A stretch of 64,000 nucleotides of DNA from Gymnodinialimonas sp. 202GB13-11 (GTDB lineage Bacteria; Pseudomonadota; Alphaproteobacteria; Rhodobacterales; Rhodobacteraceae), in NCBI RefSeq assembly GCF_040932485.1, contig NZ_JBFRBH010000001.1, positions 3,913,212 to 3,977,211 on the forward strand, given 5' to 3'. Positions 9,347 through 17,161 of this stretch are shown here, piece after piece; within the stretch, counting starts at the first letter, position 1, and each line of letters starts with the position of its first letter. The notes beneath the pieces are model-generated. The model made no database searches. It was given only the letters and a program-made list of their open reading frames with translations, and was not told the origin of the DNA. A program made the translations under genes and the position numbers.

Positions 9347-11800
9347 TTGCTTCGCCGCATACACGCTTTGTACCTGCGCTATGCAGCGGTTCATGCTGGC
9401 CGGTTACGCAGCGTGCCATTGGGGCCGTTCTGGCGCCGCTCAGGTCAGGTTGAGCGGGTAGTGAGGCGAGGCGACAAGGTCGAAATATCGGGATGGGTCA
9501 ACGCTAAAAAAGTGATTTTGAGTTGGTCCGGCGGCGCCCAGGCCCTCAAGCCGGATGTACCGCGTCCAGATGTGAAGGCGCGTCGGGGCGGACCGCCCAA
9601 CCAAGGCTTCGCTTTCGCCATTCCGGCGACAGCGCGCGACCTGCGGCTTGAGGCGGTCGGAGGAAGCATAATGCGCCAAAGCGCGATCGTGGCGCACCCC
9701 TCTGATCCGGTCGATCCTCGGAGCCGTTGCCGTTTAATGCGGGCCTTCTTGCGCGACATCTATCGTGCCACCCCAGCCCTTTTGCGCTACCTGCGAAACC
9801 CTGATGAACGCGCAAAAATGGCCGTGAAGTGCGCCCTTGGGTTGGAGCTCACAACACGCGGTGCCGACATCGAGCGTTCTTGGCTTCTAGAAGAACCCTC
9901 TACAAATGCTGGCACCCGCACGCCTGAAATCACCATCGTCCTGCCTGTCTATAATGCGCTGGAATTGCTCAAGAAGTGTCTGACGAGAGTGGAGCGTTTT
10001 ACAAACTGCCCATGGCACTTGGTTGCTGTTGAAGATGGTTCGACCGATCCAGCGGTCCGCCCATGGCTGACACAATGGGCGTCGCGACATCCGGACCGTG
10101 TTTCGCTGGTTTGCTTGGATGAGAACTTGGGCTTTGTCGGGGCAGTGAACACCGGCTTGGACCATGCATTATCGCGAGATGTCGACGGGCCGGTGGTGTT
10201 GCTGAACTCCGACGCATTGGTTCCAGAGAATTGGGCCAATCGTTTGTGTGATCCTTTGAATGAGCCGTCAGTCGCCTCGGTCACACCGATGTCAAATGCG
10301 GCTGAGATCCTGTCTGTGCCCGATATTGGACCTGGCATCCCCTTGCGTGATGGCGAGGCGGACAAAATCGACACGGTCGCTCGCCGCTTGGGCGCAGTAC
10401 CATTGCCGTCCATCCCAACGGGCGTGGGCTTTTGCATGGCTCTGTCGCGCAACTGGCTTCGCAGAGTGCCTCGGTTCGACCCTGCTTTCGGGCGAGGCTA
10501 CGGCGAGGAGGTCGATTGGTGCCAGAAAACGCGTGCTTTGGGTGCAAACCATCTTTGCCAGCCGGGCCTGTTCGTTGAGCATGTCGGCGGGCAAAGCTTC
10601 GGGTCAAAGGAAAAATCGGCGCGCATCCGCGTGGCTGGCGCTAAGATTTCCCGCCGTTATCCGCGCTATGACGCAGAGGTTCAGCAGTTCATATCGAACG
10701 ATCCCCTCGCCACTCCGCGCCTTGCGCTTTCGATTGCACTGGCTGCTGCGCGCGTTGATCGATTGCCAGTATTTCTAGCTCACTCCTTGGGTGGAGGCGC
10801 GGAAGCAGCACTGCGCGTTGAAATGGCTCGGCACGAGGCTGCGGTCGTCTTGCGTGTTGGGGGACTAAGGCGTTGGCAAGTAGAGGTGCATGTCGCCAGG
10901 CAAGTTCTCGCGGGTCGAACTGATGATATCGATCTCGTGCGCCGTCTGCTCGCATCGGCCGAGGCTTTGGATCTGATCTATTCCTGCGGCGTCGGCGACT
11001 CTGATCCCTTTGGTTTACCGCAGATTCTGTTGTCTCTGCGTCGCACGGATAGGTCGGATCGGCTTCTAATGCGTCTGCATGACTATTTCCCACTGTCGCC
11101 GTCTTACACGTTATTGGGGCGAAATGGGTTTTCGGGTGTCCCAGCGCCTGAAACGTCAGACCCATGCCACGCCACGCGCAGGCCCGACGGAACACGCCTG
11201 ACGTTGGCAGATTGGCGCGCCGCTTGGGGAAAGCTCGTGGCGGAATGCGACGAAGTCACCACGTTTTCACAAGCCTCTGCCCGTCTGTTTTTGGAAGGCT
11301 ATGGCAACGCGAATGTAAAGGTGAGACCCCATCTTCGTCTGGTCTCCGTACGGAGGATGGCAGAGCAATCGGGGCGGCGGGTTGGTATCTTGGGGCATCT
11401 GAATATCCAGAAAGGTGCGCTGGTTATCCGCGAACTTGCCACCGCCCATCCGCACCAAACCTTCGTTGTCATTGGATTGGTCGACAGCTCTATCCCCCTT
11501 CCACGTAACGTGATCGTTCACGGTACCTATGAAAGGGATGAGATTACCGAGCTAGCGCGGCTTTACGGCATCCGCGCCTGGCTTATGCCGTCCGTTTGGC
11601 CGGAGACCTTCTCCTTTGCCACGCGTGAGGCGCTTGCCACCGGACTCCCGGTCGCAGGCTTCGCCCTTGGCGCGCAGGGGGAAGCGTTACGTGATGCGCC
11701 AAACGGGTTCACCGTCCCGCTTGAACCAAAGTCCGGTGCAGCGGAACGGCTGTTTTCCATGGTGGATCCGGCGCGCAGCACACAAGCCGCCGCCGAGTAG
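9347..11800 (+). CDS. Two-domain glycosyltransferase (GT2 + GT4-like)
   Basis: The 817-residue product has an N-terminal ~190 residues without a motif I recognise. A GT2 domain follows (about 194-420) with ITIVLPVYNALE (195-206), the metal-binding VVLLNSDAL and the acidic FGRGYGEEVDW motif. A C-terminal GT-B half (about 670-790) has VGILGHLNIQKG and PSVWPETFSFATREALATG, containing an E-x7-E element. Two catalytic modules in one chain suggest that it adds two sugars in turn, plausibly including rhamnose because it directly follows the rfb genes. The TTG at 9347 is preceded by AAGGA within the end of rfbA. Its stop is seven bases from the convergent ABC ATPase, with a small TGCGC/GCGCA hairpin (11801-11814) at the junction. 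Confidence 0.8.
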   Translation: MLRRIHALYLRYAAVHAGRLRSVPLGPFWRRSGQVERVVRRGDKVEISGWVNAKKVILSWSGGAQALKPDVPRPDVKARRGGPPNQGFAFAIPATARDLRLEAVGGSIMRQSAIVAHPSDPVDPRSRCRLMRAFLRDIYRATPALLRYLRNPDERAKMAVKCALGLELTTRGADIERSWLLEEPSTNAGTRTPEITIVLPVYNALELLKKCLTRVERFTNCPWHLVAVEDGSTDPAVRPWLTQWASRHPDRVSLVCLDENLGFVGAVNTGLDHALSRDVDGPVVLLNSDALVPENWANRLCDPLNEPSVASVTPMSNAAEILSVPDIGPGIPLRDGEADKIDTVARRLGAVPLPSIPTGVGFCMALSRNWLRRVPRFDPAFGRGYGEEVDWCQKTRALGANHLCQPGLFVEHVGGQSFGSKEKSARIRVAGAKISRRYPRYDAEVQQFISNDPLATPRLALSIALAAARVDRLPVFLAHSLGGGAEAALRVEMARHEAAVVLRVGGLRRWQVEVHVARQVLAGRTDDIDLVRRLLASAEALDLIYSCGVGDSDPFGLPQILLSLRRTDRSDRLLMRLHDYFPLSPSYTLLGRNGFSGVPAPETSDPCHATRRPDGTRLTLADWRAAWGKLVAECDEVTTFSQASARLFLEGYGNANVKVRPHLRLVSVRRMAEQSGRRVGILGHLNIQKGALVIRELATAHPHQTFVVIGLVDSSIPLPRNVIVHGTYERDEITELARLYGIRAWLMPSVWPETFSFATREALATGLPVAGFALGAQGEALRDAPNGFTVPLEPKSGAAERLFSMVDPARSTQAAAE

Positions 11801-11806
11801 TGCGCG

Positions 11807-12862
11807 TTAGCGCAGGCGCTGTTCCGTCTTCGCGTCAAAGAAATAGGCATCTTCGACGTCAAAGCTGATCCCTGTCTTTGAACCGGGGGCCGGAGCATGT
11901 TGATCGTGCGCCTCAACCACAATCCGTGAACCATCAGGGGCGTTGACGTAGTGGTAGCTGATCCCTCCTAACCGTTCAGACAGATCGACTGTGTGGGTGC
12001 CGCCATCGGACAGCGCAACCTTGTTTGGGCGCACGCCAACGGTCACCGGTCCATCCGCAGTCAGGCTTGCAGGGGCGCGCATTGTGGCACCGCCAAGCGC
12101 AGGGACTGTCACGGTGCCGCCGGTATTCACTCCGTCGAAAAAGTTCATAGCCGGGCTGCCGATAAAACCTGCGACGAATTTATTGTCGGGATCATTGTAG
12201 AGGTGTAGCGGCGCACCGACCTGCTCGATATAGCCCGCGCGCAACACCACGATCTTGTCGGCCAGTGTCATGGCTTCGACCTGGTCATGGGTCACATAGA
12301 TCATCGTCGCGCCAATTTCATTGTGCAGGCGCGCGATTTCCACTCGCATCTCTACCCGCAATTCAGCGTCTAGGTTAGACAGCGGCTCGTCGAACAGGAA
12401 CACTTCTGGCCCACGAACAATCGCTCGGCCGATGGCGACACGCTGGCGTTGGCCACCGGACAGCGCAACTGGCTTGCGTGCCAGATAATCGTCCAGCTTG
12501 AGAATGCGCGATGCCTCCGAAACCTTTTCTTTGATCTCGTTAGCCGGGTGGCCGTTCATCTTCAGGCCAAAACCCATATTCTGTTCGACCGTCATATGCG
12601 GATAAAGTGCGTAGGTTTGGAATACCATCGCCACGCCACGCTCGGCGGGGTCGGCGCGGGTGACATCGCGCGCCCCAATCTCGATCGTACCTTCCGTGGT
12701 TTCCTCCAGCCCTGCAACCATGCGCAGGAGCGTGGACTTGCCGCAGCCCGAGGGGCCGACGAAGACGCAGAATTCGCCGTCTTCAATGGTCAAATCGACT
12801 CCGTGAATCACTTGGGTCTGACCATAGCGCTTGATGACGTCCGTTAGTTGCAGGCCCGACAT
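11807..12862 (-). CDS. Sugar ABC transporter ATP-binding protein (MalK/UgpC family)
   Basis: The 351-residue product is a CUT1-type ATPase. It has Walker [10 protein letters not shown] (36-44), Q-loop [12 protein letters not shown] (79-90), ABC signature LSGGQRQRV (134-142), Walker [13 protein letters not shown] (154-165), the switch His in [10 protein letters not shown], and a C-terminal TOBE-like regulatory region from about 235. It would energise the import of an oligosaccharide by the permeases encoded at 15248-17149, on the opposite strand. The start ATG has GGGAGGAG upstream. It lies 24 bases downstream of the IclR regulator on the same strand, so regulator and ATPase are probably cotranscribed. 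Confidence 0.92.
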   Translation of the reverse strand: MSGLQLTDVIKRYGQTQVIHGVDLTIEDGEFCVFVGPSGCGKSTLLRMVAGLEETTEGTIEIGARDVTRADPAERGVAMVFQTYALYPHMTVEQNMGFGLKMNGHPANEIKEKVSEASRILKLDDYLARKPVALSGGQRQRVAIGRAIVRGPEVFLFDEPLSNLDAELRVEMRVEIARLHNEIGATMIYVTHDQVEAMTLADKIVVLRAGYIEQVGAPLHLYNDPDNKFVAGFIGSPAMNFFDGVNTGGTVTVPALGGATMRAPASLTADGPVTVGVRPNKVALSDGGTHTVDLSERLGGISYHYVNAPDGSRIVVEAHDQHAPAPGSKTGISFDVEDAYFFDAKTEQRLR

Positions 12863-12886
12863 TGCGGTCTCCTCCCTGTCCGCGTG

Positions 12887-13720
12887 TTATTCTGCTGCAT
12901 CAGGGAAGCGCCAATCTTGCGCTTCCCCTGCAATGGATGACACCGCGTCGTTGATACGCGGCAAGTGCGCGTCGAGCCCGTCAAGGCTAGTGCGCTCTGT
13001 AGATGATGTGACCGAAACTGCGCCCAAGACACGTCCGGCACGGGTAATGATGGGCACGGCGACACAAATAATCCCCGGCTCATGTTCTTCGCGGTCATAG
13101 GCATGCCCCCGCTCAACAATCGCGTGCAATTCAGCGCGCAGATCGTCCGGTGTTGAAAGCGTATGGGCGGTGAAGGGATGGTAACTCTGCTGCAAAAGCA
13201 GCTTTTCCTGATCCGCCGCGGGCAGGAAGGCCGCCATCGCCTTGCCAACACCGGTACAATAGACCGGGCCAACTTTCCCTGCCTGTGAGTACATCTGCAG
13301 CGGGTCGCGGGCATTGATCTTGTCGACGTAGAGAACCTGACCGCCATCCAGCTGCGCCAAGTGTACCGTCTCACCGACTTCCGCCGAAAGGGCCTCTAGA
13401 TAAGGGCGCGCAACCGGGGCGAGTGAGGCGCTTTGCCAGGCTGAGTGCGCCAGTCTCACAAGCCGCAATCCAGGGGCGTAGGTTTGCCTGTCAGGGTCAT
13501 AGGTAAGCATGCTTTGCTTGGTGAGCACCTGCATGAGTCGATACAGCGTCGCCTTGGGGAATGGGCTGTCTGCCAGTAACTCGCCGAATCGAACGGGACG
13601 CCCATACGAGGCAACGGTGTCGAGCACCGTAAGGGCCTTTCCCACCGTCCCGTCAGAGCTGTCGCTGGCCTCGCTTGCCACAGGTTTTCCTCCCACTTCT
13701 GGCCCGCGAACATCCTCCAT
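12887..13720 (-). CDS. IclR-family transcriptional regulator of the galactoside locus
   Basis: The 277-residue product has an N-terminal winged helix-turn-helix (DGTVGKALTVLDTVASYG through SPFPKATLYRLMQVL, about 23-65) and the IclR effector domain with GETVHLAQLDGGQVLYVDK and TGVGKAMAAFLP. IclR proteins usually bind as dimers or tetramers near the genes they control and respond to a small metabolite. I used the ATG at 13720. The frame also permits a TTG at 13777 (19 more residues), which would reach into the divergent promoter region; neither start has a good ribosome-binding site. It is divergent from the galactoside operon, and repeated GGTTTC half-sites lie between them, so it is probably its regulator. 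The effector, perhaps a galactoside or galactonate derivative, is not known. Confidence 0.88.
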   Translation of the reverse strand: MEDVRGPEVGGKPVASEASDSSDGTVGKALTVLDTVASYGRPVRFGELLADSPFPKATLYRLMQVLTKQSMLTYDPDRQTYAPGLRLVRLAHSAWQSASLAPVARPYLEALSAEVGETVHLAQLDGGQVLYVDKINARDPLQMYSQAGKVGPVYCTGVGKAMAAFLPAADQEKLLLQQSYHPFTAHTLSTPDDLRAELHAIVERGHAYDREEHEPGIICVAVPIITRAGRVLGAVSVTSSTERTSLDGLDAHLPRINDAVSSIAGEAQDWRFPDAAE

Positions 13721-13797
13721 GCCGAGGGGCAGATTTTGCGCTTTTCCGGGACCTGCCCGGCGCTTTGCTGTTGACAACCCTAGGCCGAGTCAGCGTA

Positions 13798-13837
13798 GGA
13801 TTTCAATATAAGAAACCAGGTTTCAAATAATGGAACC
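13798..13837. promoter_or_regulatory. Putative IclR operator: array of GGTTTC-like half-sites
   Basis: GAAACC-A-GGTTTC (13812-13824) is a perfect inverted repeat. It is flanked by GGATTTC (13798-13804) and GGAACC (13832-13837), so four related half-sites alternate in orientation within 40 bases. They end about 33 bases before the ATG of the solute-binding protein and lie in the region shared with the divergent iclR gene. A TTGACA at 13771-13776 with TAGGAT 19 bases later could be the plus-strand promoter, though the spacing is long. The position fits a repressor or activator site for the IclR protein. Confidence 0.5.
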
Positions 13838-13870
13838 AAAATTTCAGACCGGATCACTAGGGAGGACACC

Positions 13871-15133
13871 ATGCGATCCATCTTCAAAACTAGCGCCACG
13901 GCGCTGGCAGCTGCCACTATGCTTTCGGGCGTCGCTTATGCGGACGGCCACGGCGTTTCGGGTCCGCTGCGTATCTTCTCGGACATGTCGAACCCAGCGC
14001 CGCGCGCGGTTATGGAAGACATGGTTGCCCGCTTCACCGCGGAAAACCCCGAGGTTGAGGTTGAGCTGGTCATCACCGACCGCGAAGCCTGGAAAACGCA
14101 GATCCGCAACGTTCTGCAGTCCGGCACTGCCGACATTGTGAACTGGTACGCGGGCAACCGCATGGCCCCCTACGTAGATGCGGGCCTGTTCATGGATATC
14201 TCCGATCTCTGGGAAGAAGGTGGTCTGACGGAAGAGCTGGCCTCGACCCAAGGTTCCATGACTATGGACGACGGCATCTGGGGCGTCCCTTATACGTACT
14301 ACCAGTGGGGTGTGTACTACCGTGAGGACATCTTCGCTGAGCTCGGCCTTGAAGCGCCGACCACTTGGGAAGAAGAGCTTTCGAACTGTCAGGCCATCAT
14401 CGACTCTGGTCGCGCCTGCTACACCATCGGCACCAAGTTCCTTTGGACGGCTGGTGGTTGGTTCGACTACCTCAACATGCGCACCAATGGCTACGACTTC
14501 CACATGGCCCTGACGGCCGGTGAAGTTGAGTGGACCGACGATCGTGTTCGCGCGACGTTCGAAAACTGGGCGACACTGATCGAAATGGGCGCGTTCATCG
14601 ACGATCACCAGACCTACTCCTGGCAGGAGGCGCTGCCCTTCATGGTTAACGGCGAAGCCGCCGCATACCTGATGGGTAACTTCGCCGTGGCACCGCTGCG
14701 CGAAGCTGGCCTGACCGACGATCAGCTGGGCTTCTACCAGTTCCCGCAGATCGATCCGTCGATCGAGCCGGGCGAAGACGCACCGACCGACACGTTCCAC
14801 ATCGCGGCCAACGCCGAGAACGTGGAAGCGGCGGAAGCGTTCCTTCTGTTCGTGGCCTCTGCTGAGAACCAGACGCTCATCAACAACGGTGATAACCTGG
14901 GTCAGCTGCCCGTCAACGCCAACTCCGGCGTCGATGATGACGAGTTCCTGAATGCGGGCTTCGAGATGCTCTCGAACAATGCAGGCGGCGGCATCGCGCA
15001 GTTCTTCGACCGCGACGCACCGGCAGAAATGGCGCAGGTCGCCATGCAGGGCTTCCAGCAGTTCATGGTTGATCCGTCGACCCTGGACCAAGTGCTGCAG
15101 ATCCTCGAGCAGGCGCGCGGCCGGATCTACTGA
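13871..15133 (+). CDS. Sugar ABC transporter substrate-binding protein (family 1)
   Basis: The 420-residue product starts with a Sec signal peptide (MRSIFKTSATALAAATMLSG, cleavage probably after VAYA, about residue 24) and continues as a mature periplasmic binding protein of the CUT1 class. It would bind an alpha- or beta-galactoside and deliver it to the two permeases that follow. The GGGAGGA ribosome-binding site precedes the ATG. The mature protein is acidic, as is common in marine bacteria. It is the first gene of the galactoside operon, and a strong hairpin separates it from the permease genes. Substrate is inferred from neighbouring glycosidases, not from the binding site. Confidence 0.9.
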   Translation: MRSIFKTSATALAAATMLSGVAYADGHGVSGPLRIFSDMSNPAPRAVMEDMVARFTAENPEVEVELVITDREAWKTQIRNVLQSGTADIVNWYAGNRMAPYVDAGLFMDISDLWEEGGLTEELASTQGSMTMDDGIWGVPYTYYQWGVYYREDIFAELGLEAPTTWEEELSNCQAIIDSGRACYTIGTKFLWTAGGWFDYLNMRTNGYDFHMALTAGEVEWTDDRVRATFENWATLIEMGAFIDDHQTYSWQEALPFMVNGEAAAYLMGNFAVAPLREAGLTDDQLGFYQFPQIDPSIEPGEDAPTDTFHIAANAENVEAAEAFLLFVASAENQTLINNGDNLGQLPVNANSGVDDDEFLNAGFEMLSNNAGGGIAQFFDRDAPAEMAQVAMQGFQQFMVDPSTLDQVLQILEQARGRIY

Positions 15134-15157
15134 TCCCCGTCTCCTGACCTGAGATCA

Positions 15158-15186
15158 GTTCGGCCCGCCACGCGCGCGGGCCGAAC
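15158..15186 (+). terminator. Intergenic hairpin after the sugar-binding protein gene
   Basis: GTTCGGCCCG (15158-15167) and CGGGCCGAAC (15177-15186) form a perfect 10-base-pair stem with a 9-base loop, starting 24 bases after the stop codon. There is no T tract, so it is more likely to protect the 3' end of the binding-protein mRNA or cause partial termination than to stop transcription completely. This would give more binding protein than permease. Confidence 0.65.
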
Positions 15187-15247
15187 ACTCCCCTCCCGCC
15201 AGGGCAAGGGCGGCCTAATTTACGATAGATCCGAGAGGACCGGACGC

Positions 15248-16294
15248 ATGGCATCTGTCACGACCGACACCCCGATCCACAGCAACGATCCGGCACCAAA
15301 GGCCAAGATCAGCCAGCAAGCGATTGCGCCCTGGTTGTTTCTGCTGCCCGCGTTCCTGTTCTTCGCGGTCTATGTGATCATCCCGATTTTTCAGAGTTTC
15401 TACATCTCCGCGTACGAGTGGAACGGTCTCTATTCCCCAGAATACCGCGCCGTCGCTGGTAGCGATATGACCGACCTTGAATGTACTGAGCTTGGCAACC
15501 GCGCGGCCCGCACCGAAGGGTGTGAGCCTACCGGTGAAAATGTCTGGACTGGCGAATATGTCGGGTTTGAGAATTACCGCAATCTTTGGTCTGATCCGTT
15601 CTTCTGGACTTCGCTCAAGAACAACGTGATCTGGCTGGTGCTGTACTTCCTGGCCATCCCTGGTGGTCTCTTCATCTCGCTCTTCCTGAACCAGAAGGTG
15701 TTCGGGATGCGGCTTTACAAGTCGCTCTTCTTCTTTCCGTTTGTTCTATCTCAGGTTGTCGTGGGCCTCGTCTTCAGCTGGTTTTACCTGCCCAACGAGG
15801 GCCTGTTAAACGAGGTGCTAAGTTGGTTTGGCGGTCCTCGCACCAACATCCTCGGCTCCAACGACTATGCCACCTATGGCATCATCGCAGCAGGGCTCTG
15901 GCCGCAAACGGCCTATTGCATGATCCTGTATCTCACCGGCCTGAATGCCGTGGATCCCGAACAGATTGAGGCCGCGCGTCTTGATGGTGCTAAGGGTCCG
16001 AAGATGCTGTGGTACGTCGTGCTGCCGCAACTCTGGCCTGCCACATTTATTGCCATCGTGGTCACGGTTATTGGCGCCCTGCGCTCCTTCGATCTTATCA
16101 CAATCATGACGAATGGCGGCCCGGGCTTTTACAATACCTCCGTGCTTGCGTTCTACATGTATGACGTGGCGCTGTCTGAATTCGGGTTCCGGATGGGGTA
16201 TGGCTCCGCCATCGCCGTGATCCTGTTCCTCATCATGATGGTCTACATCGCCGGCTTCCTGTGGAAGATGTGGCGCGACGAGAAGGGGGCTTGA
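15248..16294 (+). CDS. Sugar ABC transporter permease (MalF type)
   Basis: The 348-residue product is an inner-membrane permease of the CUT1 class. A first hydrophobic segment (APWLFLLPAFLFFAVYVIIPIF, about 27-48) is followed by a periplasmic segment of some 65 residues with two Cys (LECTELG and TEGCEPTG), then further membrane helices from about 120. The cytoplasmic EAA-like loop is EQIEAARLDGAKGPKMLWYV, which contacts the ATPase. The N-terminus before the first helix is hydrophilic. It ends four bases before the second permease. The extra periplasmic segment could help dock the binding protein. Confidence 0.9.
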   Translation: MASVTTDTPIHSNDPAPKAKISQQAIAPWLFLLPAFLFFAVYVIIPIFQSFYISAYEWNGLYSPEYRAVAGSDMTDLECTELGNRAARTEGCEPTGENVWTGEYVGFENYRNLWSDPFFWTSLKNNVIWLVLYFLAIPGGLFISLFLNQKVFGMRLYKSLFFFPFVLSQVVVGLVFSWFYLPNEGLLNEVLSWFGGPRTNILGSNDYATYGIIAAGLWPQTAYCMILYLTGLNAVDPEQIEAARLDGAKGPKMLWYVVLPQLWPATFIAIVVTVIGALRSFDLITIMTNGGPGFYNTSVLAFYMYDVALSEFGFRMGYGSAIAVILFLIMMVYIAGFLWKMWRDEKGA

Positions 16295-16297
16295 TTC

Positions 16298-17149
16298 ATG
16301 TTTCCACGCCCAATTGAACAGTATGGCCAAGGCACCCGTGTCGCTTACAACGCGGTACTTCCCCTCGCGCTTCTTGTTTGGCTGATCCCGCTTCTGGCTG
16401 TGATCTGGTTCTCGATCAAACCGGGTGAGGACTTCACCACCGGCAATTACTGGGGCTGGCCCGAAAACGGCTTCCAGGGGATCACCAACTACATGACGGT
16501 GTTCACCCAATCCGCCATGCCGCAATACTTGTGGAACTCGGTTATCATCACCGTGCCGACGATGTTCGGGGCAGTGGCGCTGAGTTGCATGACCGGCTTT
16601 GCGCTCGGCGTGTATCGCTTCAAAGGCAACTTGCTGATCTTCTTCATGTTTGTCGCAGGCAACTTCGTGCCCTTCCAGATCCTCATGGTGCCCGTGCGGG
16701 ACTTGACGGATCAGATGGGCCTTTACGACACGCGCCTTGGCCTGATCTTGTTCCACGTGGCGTTCCAGACGGGTTTCTGCACACTGTTCATGCGAAACTT
16801 CATCCGTGCGCTTCCCCGCGCGTTGATCGAAGCAGCTCGCGTCGAGGGCATCAGCGAATGGCGCATCTTCTGGTTCGTTGTCCTGCCGCTGATGAAGCCC
16901 GCCATCGCAGCGCTTTGCGTGCTGATCTTCACCTTCATCTGGAATGACTTCTTCTGGGCTGTCGTTTTGACGCAAAGTCCTGAAAGTCAGCCCGTGACAG
17001 CTGGCATCACAGCCTTTAATGGCCAGTACCGTGCGATGTATCACCTGATGTCTGCGGGCTCTATCGTTGCAGCCATTCCGCCGGTCGCCATGTTCTTCCT
17101 GATGCAGAAGCACTTCATCGCAGGCCTGACGCTCGGCGCCGTGAAATAA
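16298..17149 (+). CDS. Sugar ABC transporter permease (MalG type)
   Basis: The 283-residue product is the second CUT1 permease with about six membrane segments. The first is YNAVLPLALLVWLIPLLAVI, and the EAA loop reads LIEAARVEGISEWRIFW. It would pair with the preceding permease to form the translocation channel. The start is the ATG at 16298, four bases after the upstream stop. It is followed twelve bases later by the alpha-galactosidase gene, which ties the transporter to galactoside use. Confidence 0.9.
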   Translation: MFPRPIEQYGQGTRVAYNAVLPLALLVWLIPLLAVIWFSIKPGEDFTTGNYWGWPENGFQGITNYMTVFTQSAMPQYLWNSVIITVPTMFGAVALSCMTGFALGVYRFKGNLLIFFMFVAGNFVPFQILMVPVRDLTDQMGLYDTRLGLILFHVAFQTGFCTLFMRNFIRALPRALIEAARVEGISEWRIFWFVVLPLMKPAIAALCVLIFTFIWNDFFWAVVLTQSPESQPVTAGITAFNGQYRAMYHLMSAGSIVAAIPPVAMFFLMQKHFIAGLTLGAVK

Positions 17150-17161
17150 GGGAAACCGGCC

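Noticed and set aside
13844-15091. Open frame of 415 codons on the minus strand
   Set aside because: It is a shadow of the sugar-binding protein gene, which has a clear signal peptide and ribosome-binding site.
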